Assembly (NCBI GenBank): GCA_026936335.1
Contig: JAPMXV010000023.1
Location: 124,001 to 188,000, forward strand
Length of the DNA: 64,000 bases
Reading direction: 5' to 3'
From: Mantamonas sphyraenae
Taxonomy: Eukaryota; CRuMs; Mantamonadidae
Shown here: positions 10,573-21,904 of the stretch, piece by piece
Layout of the letters: every line of letters starts with the position of its first letter
Numbering within the stretch: position 1 is the first letter of the stretch
Made by a program: the position numbers and the translations under genes
Notes under the pieces: model-generated
The model's input: only the letters and a program-made list of their open reading frames with translations
Databases searched by the model: none
What the model was told of the DNA's origin: nothing

Positions 10573-12000
10573 ATGGATGTGTTGCATGAGAACGCAGTGC
10601 GGTACGAGCTCAATGAGATGATGGTGGAGGCGTTGCGTGGTGGGGATCTCGACTCGGCGTGCGCAAAGGCCAATGCGGTCGGATTGGACCGGTTGGAAGT
10701 TGGCCACTCGGAGTGTGTGGCTTTGGGATCTGTGTTGACGTCGCATCGGCTGAGGGTGAACTGCATTCACGTGGAAGTGGACGATTCGCAGTTGTCTGAT
10801 GCTGCGCAGGTGTTCAACGAGCTCGTTGCGGGGATTGCGGCCAACCCATCCGTGCTGACGCTTCGAGTGAGTGCCTATTCTCTGTCCAGTGTGCACGAGG
10901 GATGGAACGCATTGCTGGAGGGATGGAAAGCGGGAACGTGCCACCTGCGGGAACTTGTGTTGGGTGGTGTGCTTGACATCGACCAGTGGAGGGCGATAGC
11001 GGAGGGCCTGAGTGAGGGCACGCACACGTTGCAGAGACTGAGTGCGTCTGACTTGTGGATGGGCAGAACAAACGCAGAGAGGTTTGGCAGACTCCTGGCA
11101 GCAAACACGAGATTGCGACACCTCGACCTCACCGCGACGGGGTTGGATGACGTCGGTGTGGCAGCTCTGGGCAAAGGCCTGGCACAGAACAACACACTGC
11201 AGTCGTTGATGCTTTCACACAGTCGATTCCAAAGCGAAGGGCTGTTGGCGCTGGCAGAAGGGGTGCGCGAAAACACATCGCTGCGCCTGCTGGACATCCA
11301 CTTGGGCAAGTTTGAGAGTTTGGATGAGTTTGTGAATATGTGTGCAGAGAAGCACACGTTGCAGGTGACGGTGGGACAGTTCTCAGGGCCGGTGTGGCGT
11401 CGTCCCTTTGTCCCGCTGCCTCGTTTGCTGAGCATTGTCGAGAGCACACCGGTGAACGCGATGAGTTTGCCCCTGAAGAATCTGGAGATGTCACAGATGG
11501 AACGGCAGATTGCAGTTTTTGACGTGTGTTCGCGTGACGCCGACGATTTGCTGGAGATCTTGCTGGACGACGGCGTTTCCCCCGACACGCTTGTGAACCA
11601 AGGACTGGTCCCGGGTCACAGCACATGGTTCATGGTCACAGCGTTGGCACAAGCTGTGTGTGACGGACATGTGGCGGTGGCACGTCTCATGGTCGAACGA
11701 GGCGCATCTGTTCATCTGGGCAACCCCTCTGCGATGGAGTATTTGGAACGCATTGTGTGGAAGATTGGACGAGACGATGCGTGGCAAACCTGGCATTTCA
11801 TGCATGGTGACCACGTGGACGAGGCCATGGAGACGGCGTTGGCGATGAACATGGAAGAGCGTGCGGTGATGTTTGAGGCGGGCGGCATGGAGGATTACGT
11901 GCCCGAGGCACTGTGGAGCACACTCCCGGATGAGGTGATGGAACGGGTGGTCGATTGGATGGCCAAACAGGAACACCCGTTGGCGCAATGGCTGCAATGA
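10573..12000 (+). CDS. LRR (ribonuclease-inhibitor type) and ankyrin-like protein, paralogue A
   Basis: 476 aa from ATG 10573; an earlier TTG in frame is not a likely start. The middle contains ribonuclease-inhibitor-type leucine-rich repeats (L-R-H-L-D-L-T-A-T-G-L-D-D-V-G-V-A-A-L-G-K-G-L, then L-Q-S-L-M-L-S-H-S). Next come ankyrin-like helices (V-A-V-A-R-L-M-V-E-R-G-A-S-V-H-L-G). The C-terminal block is strongly conserved in paralogue B: M-N-M-E-E-R-A-V-M-F-E-A-G-G-M-E-D-Y-V-P, then L-W-S-T-L-P-D-E-V-M-E-R-V-V-D-W. The block is F-box-like in feel but not clearly an F-box. Function unknown; probably a protein-interaction scaffold. It lies just outside the near-identical duplication arm. Confidence 0.7.
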   Translation: MDVLHENAVRYELNEMMVEALRGGDLDSACAKANAVGLDRLEVGHSECVALGSVLTSHRLRVNCIHVEVDDSQLSDAAQVFNELVAGIAANPSVLTLRVSAYSLSSVHEGWNALLEGWKAGTCHLRELVLGGVLDIDQWRAIAEGLSEGTHTLQRLSASDLWMGRTNAERFGRLLAANTRLRHLDLTATGLDDVGVAALGKGLAQNNTLQSLMLSHSRFQSEGLLALAEGVRENTSLRLLDIHLGKFESLDEFVNMCAEKHTLQVTVGQFSGPVWRRPFVPLPRLLSIVESTPVNAMSLPLKNLEMSQMERQIAVFDVCSRDADDLLEILLDDGVSPDTLVNQGLVPGHSTWFMVTALAQAVCDGHVAVARLMVERGASVHLGNPSAMEYLERIVWKIGRDDAWQTWHFMHGDHVDEAMETALAMNMEERAVMFEAGGMEDYVPEALWSTLPDEVMERVVDWMAKQEHPLAQWLQ

Positions 12001-12031
12001 TGCGCCTCCTACGCCAGCAACACCATCAAAA

Positions 12032-12711
12032 ATGTCGCAGTCTGTGAAAGGTAGGCACATGGGAAGAGAATACATTAAGAAGGAAAGAGAGGGATGGAGA
12101 TGAAATACACATGCACATCTTGTTGCGGGCGTGTGCGTGTGTGTAGGAAGCACGGGGGAGGGGACTGACGCCCGGGCTGATCAAAATCTCTCTGGAACCC
12201 AGTGCCCCGCAACTTTGTCCTGCTTGAGGAGCTGGACGAGGGAACCAAGAGCTCGGGCGAGTTCTCCTACGGTCTGGACGACCAGGACGACACCAAGTTG
12301 TACAACTGGAACGGTTCGATCATCGGCCCTAGCAACGTGAGTGGGCGAAGGAGGCGGAGAAAGCGGGAGGGAAATTCGCCCAGGAAATCGGCGCAGTTCC
12401 GAGGGCGCCGCAGACGGAGCACTGACCCGCAGACACACACACAGACGGCGTTTGACAACCGTATCTACACACTGAACATCTTTTGCTCGGACAACTACCC
12501 GGAGGAGCCGCCCACGGTGACGTTTGTGACCAAGGTGAACATGAACTGCGTCAACTCGGACGGCAGCATCAACACCAAGAAGTTCAAGCTGCTGGGCAAC
12601 GACTGGACCGGTGACAAGCGCATGTTTGACGTGCTCAAGGGTCTTCGCGACGAGATGGCCTCTTCCAGCAACCGCAACCTGAGCCAACCTGACGAGTTTG
12701 AGACCTACTGA
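12032..12711 (+). CDS. UBE2V: Ubiquitin-conjugating enzyme E2 variant (UBE2V / Mms2)
   Basis: Exons 12032..12050, 12203..12336 and 12445..12711 give 139 aa; junctions V-P-R-N-F and G-P-S-N-T-A-F are in frame. The UBC fold is recognisable (W-N-G-S-I-I-G-P, N-Y-P-E-E-P-P-T-V-T-F) but the catalytic Cys position is replaced (V-N-S-D-G-S-I-N), as in UEV proteins. UEVs pair with Ubc13 to build K63-linked ubiquitin chains for DNA damage tolerance and signalling. Exon 1 is only 19 bp coding and easily missed. The stop is 63 bp from the stop of the convergent GTPBP1 gene. Confidence 0.9.
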
Positions 12712-12774
12712 TGAAAGTGACGATTTTGGCATCCATATGCATCCACTCCATTTGCTGGTTCATCGAGCCCACCC

Positions 12775-15260
12775 TCATCGCTTGCCACCGTGGTGCTTGC
12801 GCTTGCTGTGGTGCTTCTTCTTGTCCACCGTGCTGTCGTGGAAGATGCTCTCCTTCTTGGCCTGGACCACCTCGTCGTCCGTCAGGTCTTTCCTCTTGGC
12901 CGAGCTGCCCGACTTGGAGCTGGAGCTTGTGCTGCTTGCGCCTGCGCTGCTGCTGCTGTTGGAGCTGCTGTTGGAGCTGGAGCTGATCTTTGTGCTTCCC
13001 GCCTCCTCGTCGTCTTCACCACTCTGTGTGGTCGACACAATCATCTTGCCCTTGCCCTTGCCGCTCTTGTCGGCAACGAGGGAGTGTGTGAACACAGCCT
13101 TGTCGCCCGTGCCCACGGCGCTGATGACGCCGATGCCTCGCGTGCGACCCTCGCAAAACACAATCTTCTCGCCGACCTTGAGGAACTCGGGACGGTTGGT
13201 GAAGCGGAACTTGACACGTGTCTTGTCACCCGTGCGCAGGTACTCCTTGTCCATGCCCACAATGGAGGCAGCCTGGCGTACTGTGGCGCTGTGCACGACG
13301 GGCTGGTAGTTCAGGCGGATGGTGGTACTGTGGTGGAGAATGAGCACATCCGCCTCAAAGTCCATCGCACTCTGGATCTCCTCGTGGCCTACACCCAGCA
13401 TGACCATACCGCGGCGGATGCTACTGCGCTTGATGCGCTTCAGCGCAAAGCAGCACGACTGCCCCGCCGTCACCTGCTTCACCGCCATGCGCTGGTAATG
13501 GATGCTCTTGACGCTGGCCTTGACAAACTCGCCCGTGCCCGTGGGTCCCAACCACAGCGTGTCGTTGCTCTTCACCACACCCTGTGTCAGGATGCCCGAC
13601 ACCACCGTGCCCACACCGGTCACGTAAAAGTCGTCCGTGATGTAAAACTCGGCGGGCTTCTTGGCACGAGCGTCCCACTCGCGCCGTGCAGGCACGAGGT
13701 TGAGGAAGGAACGGACCAGGTCCAGGTTCTCACCCGTGACGTTGGACACCAGAAAGATGGGCACCACGCGGTTGTTGCAAATCTCCTTGGCGTACTTGAT
13801 GACATCATCCTCGTTCTTGACAATCACGGGCATCTTCTTGTCCGCTCCGGGCGACTTGAGGATGCGCACCAGCGTCTTGAGGTTGTCCTTGAACACGTGC
13901 TTGGGACAGATGTCAATCTTGGTCACCACGCACATCACCGGAATCTTCATCGCCAGCGCAATGCCCAGGTGCTCCTTTGTCATGCGCGTGATCCCATTGT
14001 TGGCTGCCATCATCAGCATGCAATAGTCCGGGATGTGGCCCGTCAGACCAGAGATGGTCGTCTTCAGATAGCGCTTGTGACCTGCCAGATCGATGAACGA
14101 CAGCACCTTTGCACTGTTGGCCACAATCTCGCTCCACGAGTAGTTGTGCAGCTGCGAGTAGTTGGTGACCTCGCCCTGGTTGTCAAACCCCAGGATTTGG
14201 TGGCTGATGGAACTCGTGCGGCCAGTCTCAATCTCGTGCGGGTGGTTAAACACCTGCGAGCGCGCCAGACCACGGCCGTTGTCCAGCTTGCCGCCCACAA
14301 GCACACCAATCAGTGTGCTCTTGCCACTGTCGACGTTACCTGCCACGGCAATGCGCAGATCCACACACGACTCGCCTGCAGCCGGGATGCGACGCACCAG
14401 ACACACGGCACTCTGGCCAGAATCGCCCTCACGACGCTTGACCACCTGCACGCCGGCACCCAGCTCAGCAGCCATGGCACGCAGCGTCTCCAGGCTGGAC
14501 TCCAACTCGTCTGCATCCAGGCCCTTCACGTGGCCGTCATCCTCCACGCCAATCTCGTAAATGGCCTCGCCCGATCCTTCCGCCAGTCGGAAGTTCATCT
14601 GCGTCACCAGACGCTCGAATCGAGCCTTGGAAGGCTTCAGGAACAGTTTGTACTCGGTGTTGCCCTCGTCGTCCTCTGCGCCCAGCTCGCTCACGTCATC
14701 CATCATGATGGAGTCTGTACGGAGTTGATGGGTTGGCCAGTGCGTTTCCGCAGAGGTAGCCCAACGCGGAGAGTGTGAAGGGTGTCAGGAGGTGCGGTGC
14801 AGGAGGAAAAGGCAGGAGGAAAGGCCCGGATTTTGAGAGGGAAGTTTCAGTTCTGTACGGGCTCCTGGGCGCCACAATGGCCTCAATGGCACTTGGTGTG
14901 CAACATACCTGGGATTTCAATCTCCACGTCATCGTCTGCCTCGTCGCCCGCGGCAAACTGGTCATCTTCGTCGTCGGAGGCGCGCTGCTCCTGCTGCTTG
15001 CTCTGGAACCTGCTGCTGCTGCTGCTGCTGCTGCTCTGGCTCTCGCTGCTGCTGCTGCTGCTGCTTGTTCCGGCCGAGCTCATGATCGTTGTTGTCTCAT
15101 CCTCCACCTGCTTGCCCTGCTTGGTGTTTGTGGAGCTGTTGTTGTCCTCGTTGCTGGTGGTTGTGTGCACGGTTGTGCTGCTGTTGTCGCTGTTGTTCAG
15201 CACAAGCTCGTCCACTGCATCCATGCTCGTGTTTCCAGAAAAGCCGTTGTCGTCTGCCAT
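12775..15260 (-). CDS. GTPBP1: GTP-binding protein 1/2 (translational GTPase)
   Basis: Exons complement(14909..15260) and complement(12775..14714), 763 aa; the junction gives E-I-P-D-S-I-M-M-D-D. Exon 1 is disordered (Asn/Thr/Ser-rich with a poly-Ser tract from CTG-strand repeats). The GTPase domain shows G1 G-N-V-D-S-G-K-S-T, G3 D-L-A-G-H-K-R-Y-L-K-T-T and G4 T-K-I-D, then EF-Tu domains 2 and 3 (G-V-G-T-V-V-S-G, V-K-F-R-F-T-N-R-P-E-F). The tail is Lys/Ser-rich. The K-R-Y-L-K-T-T stretch and long N-terminal extension fit GTPBP1/2, which act in ribosome rescue and mRNA decay. It is not eEFSec: it lacks the characteristic domain IV of that family. Confidence 0.9.
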
Positions 15261-15951
15261 CTAAACTCACACGTGGACGACGAATAAATTAAAACAAAAA
15301 TTGGAGTGTGTGAGAAGCGGGGGACGGTTCGGCTTGCTCTCGCGCTCGCAAACTCACGTGGCTCAGCACAAGTACACTCTGGTTGTTCATCGTGGGTGGT
15401 CGTTTGTTTGCTGTGTTTGGTACATGTGCAAGGGGCAGCGTGAGTTGTGTGCTCGAGGCATTCTGTGACTGGTGTGCAGTTGTGGCCTCGTTCCCATTTC
15501 CGTGGAAATCGAAACTCGGATTTCGGCAAAGAGCAATTTTCTGATGACGGTGGCGCCCACGTCTACCCGCTTCACACGGCCCCGGACACTCGCATGCGTT
15601 CTTGCGTCCATGGATGAGGCCTGGGGACAACGTTGCGAGATGCATGCATGCAGTGGGAGGCCACAGAAGCAGCCAGAAGGCAGTGTTTTGTGCAAACGCA
15701 GTGGCGGCGGAAAGAAGCGTACCTTCAAAAAGAGTTGTTGATTCAATCACAGAACTATCCTCAGGATCATACACAATGTGGGTGGGTCTTCACGATGGGT
15801 TGGTTGTTGTGAGATTTACGGGAAGAATCACCAAGGAGATGCGATTGGTTGCGAATCAGGTTGGGTGGACCTGGGCGGTCGTGGCATCGAGGTTTTGAAG
15901 TGCACACAAAGGCAAATCGTTTAATCTACAACAACGACGCTGTTCGATGCT
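15261..15951. other. Intergenic stretch of 691 bp, no gene recognised
   Basis: Lies between the GTPBP1 start (15260) and the stop of LRR paralogue B (15952), both on minus. It should contain the GTPBP1 promoter and the 3' flank of the LRR gene. A box-C-like CTGATGA near 15540 has no convincing partner box D. Short ORFs show no features. Confidence 0.5.
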
Positions 15952-17463
15952 TCACAAAGTCTCAGGAAGGGCATATTGTCCGAATGGGAGGTGGAACCTG
16001 GCTACCCAATCGACCACTCGTTCCATCACCTCATCCGGGAGTGTGCTCCACAGTGCCTGGGGCACATATTCTTCCATGCCACCAGCTTCGAACATCACAT
16101 CACGCTCTTCAATGTTCATGGTGAGTGCGGTTTCGACAGCAAGGTCAAGCGACGGCGGATTCGCTCCGTGCCACGCACGCCACGGCGTATCTTCCTTGGA
16201 CGCCACAGCCCACACTATCCGCTCCATGTGCTCGTATGCACTTGGCACCCCAAGGTTTGCCCGTGCACCACGATCAAGCAGCAACTGGGCCACATCTGGA
16301 TGTTGTGCACCAGCCACAACCATCGCCAATGCTGTCGAAATCTTGGCCGATTGCACATGACCATGCACACGTGTGCTCCGGTTGCTTTGATACTTGATTT
16401 CGCTGGTGTCTACCAGCGCATCCGGCGATGTGCCCTGATCCAACAACTCGCGCACCTCTTCCAGCCTGCCGTCATCACAAGCAAACCGCATCCTGCTCCA
16501 ATTCTCCATCATTTGTGTTTGCCTGTCAGAGAGATACTGCAGCTGCAGCGTTCGGCCAACGAGGAGCAGATCGGGCCTGATTTCTTGCAGCCTGCTCTCC
16601 ACATCTCTCGTGGTGCCTGCGATGTCCCCAAACATCGTGAGGGCGAACCCTGCCAAGACCAACAGTCCAGTGTTGCCAATGCAAAGCTCCAGAAACGCTG
16701 CCATGCCTTCGGCGCTCGCGTGGCTCCGCAGAATGCTCAGTTCCCGCAGTTCATCATTGGTGTGCAGTGCACGACCCAGCGCCTGCAACCCATCGTCTGA
16801 AAACTTGTTCCAGTCCAACTCCAACATTTGCAGTTTGTCATTCGTGGCCAACGCCTTGCTGAGGAGCACCAAATCGTCGTCTTGCAAACCACACGAACGC
16901 AGCTGCAAGTGACAAAGGAGACACTCCGGGTCTCCGAGTGCAGCTGCCACTGCCACAACAACCTCTTTGGCCATGTCCTTGCACTCCAAGCTGATGCTGT
17001 TGAGAGTGCGCAGCTCGCCTTTTCCCACCGCCGCAAACAGCTCCACCAGCGCCTCAGTCGTCACACGAGCAGAGATGGCGAGCTTGCGCAGGTTGCACGT
17101 CCCATCTCGCATTCCTTGGCACAGCACAGACAAGCCCCGTTCCCCATCCAACCGGCTTTGCGCCGAAAACGTGAACGTGAACACAAACGGGTTTTCGGAA
17201 ATGGCCTCGGCAACGTCGTTGAAGATGGCTCGCACCGTGTTCTGGCCCTTTGCCACCATGAACACATCCAATTCGTTCAAACGAAGACCATTTTTCAGTG
17301 CAACACTCATTGTGCGTGCGAGCAACCCACTGATGCGCAAACTCCTGCATCCCGACGCCTCCACCTGCCTCCTCACCTCCTCCTCGTCCTGCGAGCTCAG
17401 AGCGTCCGATATTCCACGCATGGAATCTCTCAAACGGTCGAGTTTGGCAGCGAGACTCCCCAT
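15952..17463 (-). CDS. LRR and ankyrin-like protein, paralogue B
   Basis: Frame open from a GTG at 17547; the first ATG is 17463 (M-G-S-L-A-A-K-L), giving 503 aa. Same architecture as paralogue A: LRR repeats (L-Q-M-L-E-L-D-W-N-K-F-S-D-D-G-L-Q-A-L), an ankyrin-like helix pair (V-A-Q-L-L-L-D-R-G-A-R-A-N-L-G-V-P-S-A), and the C-terminal block F-E-A-G-G-M-E-E-Y-V-P-Q-A-L-W-S-T-L-P-D-E-V-M-E. The LRR halves have diverged far more than the C-terminal block. The gene is in mirror position to paralogue A relative to RPL10A. No enzyme motif is visible; function unknown. An upstream coding exon cannot be excluded. Confidence 0.68.
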   Translation of the reverse strand: MGSLAAKLDRLRDSMRGISDALSSQDEEEVRRQVEASGCRSLRISGLLARTMSVALKNGLRLNELDVFMVAKGQNTVRAIFNDVAEAISENPFVFTFTFSAQSRLDGERGLSVLCQGMRDGTCNLRKLAISARVTTEALVELFAAVGKGELRTLNSISLECKDMAKEVVVAVAAALGDPECLLCHLQLRSCGLQDDDLVLLSKALATNDKLQMLELDWNKFSDDGLQALGRALHTNDELRELSILRSHASAEGMAAFLELCIGNTGLLVLAGFALTMFGDIAGTTRDVESRLQEIRPDLLLVGRTLQLQYLSDRQTQMMENWSRMRFACDDGRLEEVRELLDQGTSPDALVDTSEIKYQSNRSTRVHGHVQSAKISTALAMVVAGAQHPDVAQLLLDRGARANLGVPSAYEHMERIVWAVASKEDTPWRAWHGANPPSLDLAVETALTMNIEERDVMFEAGGMEEYVPQALWSTLPDEVMERVVDWVARFHLPFGQYALPETL

Positions 17464-17550
17464 TGCGAGCGTTGCGGTTTCCGACTCGCCTTCCACCGAC
17501 AACGTTGGATTGGCTGGTGCAGTTGCCTCGCTGAACTGATTCCCCACACA

Positions 17551-19133
17551 TTAGTTTGGCCTGTTTTGCGCACGTGCTCGCTGTGGCTTCCATTTTCTTC
17601 TGAACCGGGTGTGTGTGTTGTGCTCCTCCTGCCTCTCGGGTCTCCTTGCAGGATTACACACTCCACACTCATGGAAATCAATTGCCCACACCCACACACG
17701 CACTCATTGCCTCTCCTCCACAACGCCTGAATAACGAGTTGACACGAGTTGATATCGAGTAATCACTGCGCCCTTGCGACAGCCTCGCCGCCTTCCAGCA
17801 GCGCTCCGTCTTCCCTTGGGTCAAACACAAGGGCACTACGACGCAGTGCACACCAAGCTCCGTGGCACAACAAGCCTCCCGCCCTTCCACCATCTCCTTA
17901 GTAGATCTGGAAGCTGGGGCCCATCGTGCTCTTGATGTACAGCGAACCCACGTTCTGCCACTGCTTCTTCAGCAGAGACACAAGGAAGTTCACAGCCTTG
18001 ACGATGTTGCGCACAAGCTGGTCCTCCGTCATGTTCAGGTGGCCAATGCACACTCCCAGACACAGCTTCTTCAGCTTGAACTGCACCTGAGCGCTCACCT
18101 CGGCGATCTTCTCCTCCAGGTCGTCGTTGTTGCCCAGCACAGTGGGGAACTTGCCTGCCTTGGTCAGGTACGATCCCATGCTCTTCGACACGTTACGGAT
18201 CATCGTGCTCGACGCAAGGAAGTAATCGTACTTGCGCACAATCTTCTTGATCGGCTTCTTCTGCTTGAACACACCCTTCACCTCGTCGGCGTTCATCGTG
18301 TCGTAGCCCAGAGCCTTGGCAGCGTCGCAAGCCTTGACGTCACCAAAGATCAGAACCTTGGGGCGCGGGCGCGGCTGGTGCGGCACAGACACCTTGCCCG
18401 AGAAACGCTTGTCGCGCGCAATGTCGTAGTTCTTCAGGCCAACCTGCAGCTCAACAGACTCCAGGCTGCAATGTGTCGTGTCCATCCACGCGTTTGTCAG
18501 CATGTCTCATCCCTTGTGTCCCCTTGCACTTTCCATTTCTCTCTGTGTGTGCCCCTCAAAAGCACAGCCACTTGCAAAAGTCGACCCGCATCGCATGCAA
18601 AAAACTCACAAGTTGCGCTTCTTCTCCGGGTTCAGCACCTCACGGATCGAGCTTCGCAGCACTTCAGACGAGATCTTGGACACTGAACACACACACGCAC
18701 ACACGCACACACACACACATTGCTTTCCGTGTCAGTGTTCTCTTCCGGCGTCCCTTGCGGCGGGCATTTTCGACCCAGCCGCCCTCTTTCCCAGAACGGA
18801 CTGACCGCCTGTACACACGAGTCGACACTGCACACACACACACACACATACAAACGGATACCAGCTCCGTCACGTGCATGCCCATGGTGCGCACAGGTCC
18901 ATTGTCCTCTCATTGCACCGATACGTGCGCCTGCAACTTACTTTCTCTGTGGTTTTGTGTTTGGGATGGGTCGGTCGGAGCCAGCGATGCCACACCCAGA
19001 CCAACAAGCACCTGCGTCACCCCCCCCACCCTCCTTTGAACCCATCCCAACACCAAACACACACACGCAATGGAGCTCAATCTGGCAGTGGACGACAGCC
19101 AGGGCAGCAGTGGCAAGGGCAAATCCCAGTCGT
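17551..19133 (-). repeat. Inverted duplication 1, right arm (RPL10A copy B)
   Basis: Reverse complement of 8961-10542 with few substitutions and small indels in CA repeats. On this side the block runs without a break into the intact DDX31 gene, which marks it as the likely source copy. Confidence 0.93.
17898..18942 (-). CDS. RPL10A: 60S ribosomal protein L10a (uL1), copy B
   Basis: Exons 18942 (the A of ATG only), complement(18610..18682) and complement(17898..18465), 213 aa. Splice sites and intron positions are the same as copy A, including the start codon split A|TG. The main exon encodes a protein identical to copy A. It is divergent from DDX31 (ATG 19070), with 127 bp between start codons, so a ribosomal-protein gene and a ribosome-assembly helicase may share a promoter. 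Confidence 0.93.
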
Positions 19134-21860
19134 CGCGTGACAAGTGGATGCAGAAGCATAGGAAACGGCAAGGTCGGACAAAGATGCTGGAAAAACGAAA
19201 GAAAAAACGAGAGGAACGGGCAGCACGGGCGCCACGCAAACCCAAGGCCCAGGAAAAGCCAAAGGGGCCAAAGCCCGAACGGAAATCCGCGGTGACTACA
19301 ACACGGCCTGGCAAACCCGACGCCGGGGTGTTCAACGCCAACGTGAATGTGGAAATAGGCACACGTGCGCCGTTGGCTGACCAGAGCGCATCGTGGAAGC
19401 AAGAGGTGGCAAACAAGCAGCAGGCGGCACGCCAACGTGTGCGTGCAGCTCGGCCGAGCTCGGGAAATGCAGACGAGACGTCCGGCGGCGGCAACAGCAA
19501 GCGAGGCAGCAAGAAGAAGCCCAAGCAGAAGAAGAAGGGCGACCGACCGGTAAGTGGATGGATGGGAGGGAGCAAACAAGGCCAATCAGCGATACTGACG
19601 CGTACCATGCCCCTGCCACAAAAAGATGGCTGTGCTGAAAGAGCCAATCCCGAGCACAGTGGAATCTGCGCCTCCGGTGTCCGTCTACTCTGCACACGCC
19701 CTGCTGCAACAGCAGGTGGAACACACATCGCATCTGCAACAGGCCAGCAGGCGACACAACACCACAGACAATCGTCATGGCAACAACACGACCACAACCA
19801 GCACCACAACGTCGACATCCACAAAACCCACCACTGCACCCAAGGCACGCGGTGTACAGACCAGCGACAGTGCATTTGGCCAATTGGGATTGGATGCGGC
19901 TGTGTGTGAGGCGGTGGAAGAGTATCTGGGACATTCCGAGCCGACGGAGATCCAACGCAAGGCAATCCCGGAGATGTTGGCGGGCAAGGATGTGGTCATC
20001 CGTGCACGCACGGGTTCGGGCAAGACGCTAGCATTCCTGCTGCCTGTGTTCCACGTGCTGAGCACCATGGAGCCGCGGCTGACGCGTGCGGCGGGTACAA
20101 AGGCGCTGATCTTGACACCGACACGCGAACTGGCCATCCAGATTTTCGACCAGTGTCAAAAGCTGGTGCGCCGGTTCCACTGGCTGGTGCCGGGGTACAT
20201 TATTGGGGGCGAAAAGATGAAGAGCGAAAAGGCACGTCTGCGCAAGGGGGTCAATGTGCTGGTGGCCACGCCCGGCCGTTTGTTGGATCATCTGCAGCAC
20301 ACAAAGAGCTTCTACGTCCACGACCTGAGTATGCTGGTGTTGGACGAGGCCGACCGATTGTTGGACATGGGGTTTGAGCGCACGCTGTTGGACATCACCC
20401 AGCTGTTGCCCAGGCCCACCACCCGCCAGAATGTCCTGTGTTCTGCCACTGCCACAGAGAAGCTGGAGAAGCTCCAGCACTTTTCCTTGCGCCAGAACTA
20501 TGCCCGGGTCGGCTTTGACAACCTGGGCAAGGACGGCCGCGAGGAAGAGGCTGAGGAGGAGAAACAGGTGGTGGACATGGAGGACGACGAGGTGGAGGCA
20601 GGGCACACGGAGGCATCCTCCTCCTCCTCCTCCACTATGTCTTCCGACAACGGCGCACAGAAGAAGGCCGGGAAGAAGCTGGCAGGCGACGGGATGGAAT
20701 TGGAGCAGTTTGCAGTGCCCGCCGAATTGAAACAGTACGTGGTGGAGGTACCAGGACGCCTGCGGCTGGCTTCGCTGATTGGCTTCATGCGACACACGGA
20801 AAAGAATTATGGGGAAAAGTGCAAAATGATTGTGTTTCTGAGCAGCCGCGACTCGGTGGACTTTCTGCACATGCTGCTGACGCGTGTGACGGACATGTCG
20901 TCTGCACTGCTGCGTGCCAAACTGGACCTGGATGCCCTCGACGCAGACATGGATCTGGGTGCGCTGAGCGACGACATGCAGGCGCTTGCACGCGGCGATT
21001 TGCCGCCGCTGGTGAGCATGCAAGTGTTTCGCCTGCACGGTGCAATGGGCCAGGCCGAACGCACTGCCTCCTTTGTCGGGTATGCACAAAGCAAGGCGTC
21101 GGTGCTGCTGTGCACCGACGTCGCCGCACGCGGTCTGGACTTGCCCTTTGTGAACTGGATTGTGCAGTACGACCCGCCGGGAGATGTGGCGTCGTATCTG
21201 CATCGCATCGGACGCACAGCACGTGCAGGCCGGTCGGGCAACGCAATGCTCTTCCTCATGCCCTCTGAAATGGAGTTTGGCACCATGCTTAAGGAGCAAT
21301 CGCACATGCAGATGAAGGTGGTGGAACACGACGAATGGCTCCCTGCCCTCGCCAGCGACGGCTCCCTCGACGCCGACGAGGCCGTGTCCAAGTTTAATCA
21401 CCATCTGCAAACAGCCACATCCAGCGACAAGGAGCTGCATCGACACGCCATGTCCGCCTTTCAGGCCTACGTACGTGCGTACGCCACCTATCCCAAGAGT
21501 GTCAAGCACATTTTCCATCCGCGACGTCTGCATACGGGCCATCTGGCAAAGGCGTTTGCCCTGTGGGATGCCCCATCGACCGTGGGCACCAAGAAGCGCA
21601 AGTATGACGACAGCAAGGAGGACGGTGACGATGGCAAGGGCAAGAACACGAGCAAATCCAAGGTCAAGTTTGCAGGCACACGCATCGCCTTTGACAGCAA
21701 GGGCAAGGCCAGGAAATTGGACAAGTGGCAGCCCAAGATGCTCATGGCAGGCGGAGTGCCCATGCGGGCAGGCCAGCGAGGTGATGCTGACGACGATGAC
21801 GACAGCAGCGACGACGAGGACAACCACCACCGCAAACGGCAGAGGAAAAGCAAGCGATGA
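19070..21860 (+). CDS. DDX31: DEAD-box RNA helicase DDX31 / Dbp7
   Basis: Exons 19070..19549 and 19626..21860, 904 aa, with a short 76-bp intron (GTAAGT...AAAAAG, phase 0). The N-terminal 200 residues are basic and disordered with nuclear-localisation-like Lys runs. The helicase core follows: Q-motif P-T-E-I-Q, motif I A-R-T-G-S-G-K-T, Ia P-T-R-E-L-A, the Dbp7-typical G-G-E-K-M-K-S-E-K-A-R-L-R-K-G, motif II V-L-D-E-A-D-R, motif III S-A-T-A-T, and motif VI H-R-I-G-R-T-A-R-A-G. An acidic insert lies between the RecA lobes (nt 20530-20690). Dbp7/DDX31 acts in early 60S ribosome assembly in the nucleolus. Confidence 0.93.
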
Positions 21861-21904
21861 CGGTGAACGTGAACGATGTGGGACAATAGGGTGGGAAGGG
21901 AATA

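Noticed and set aside
12775-14714. GTPBP1 as the Sec elongation factor eEFSec (suggested by the Sec gene nearby)
   Set aside because: Motifs and N-terminal extension fit GTPBP1/2; the eEFSec C-terminal domain is absent.
12790-14778. 662-codon plus-strand ORF
   Set aside because: Antisense of GTPBP1, which has full GTPase motifs.
15535-15640. Possible C/D-box snoRNA (CTGATGA near 15540)
   Set aside because: No CTGA box D or terminal stem at a suitable distance.
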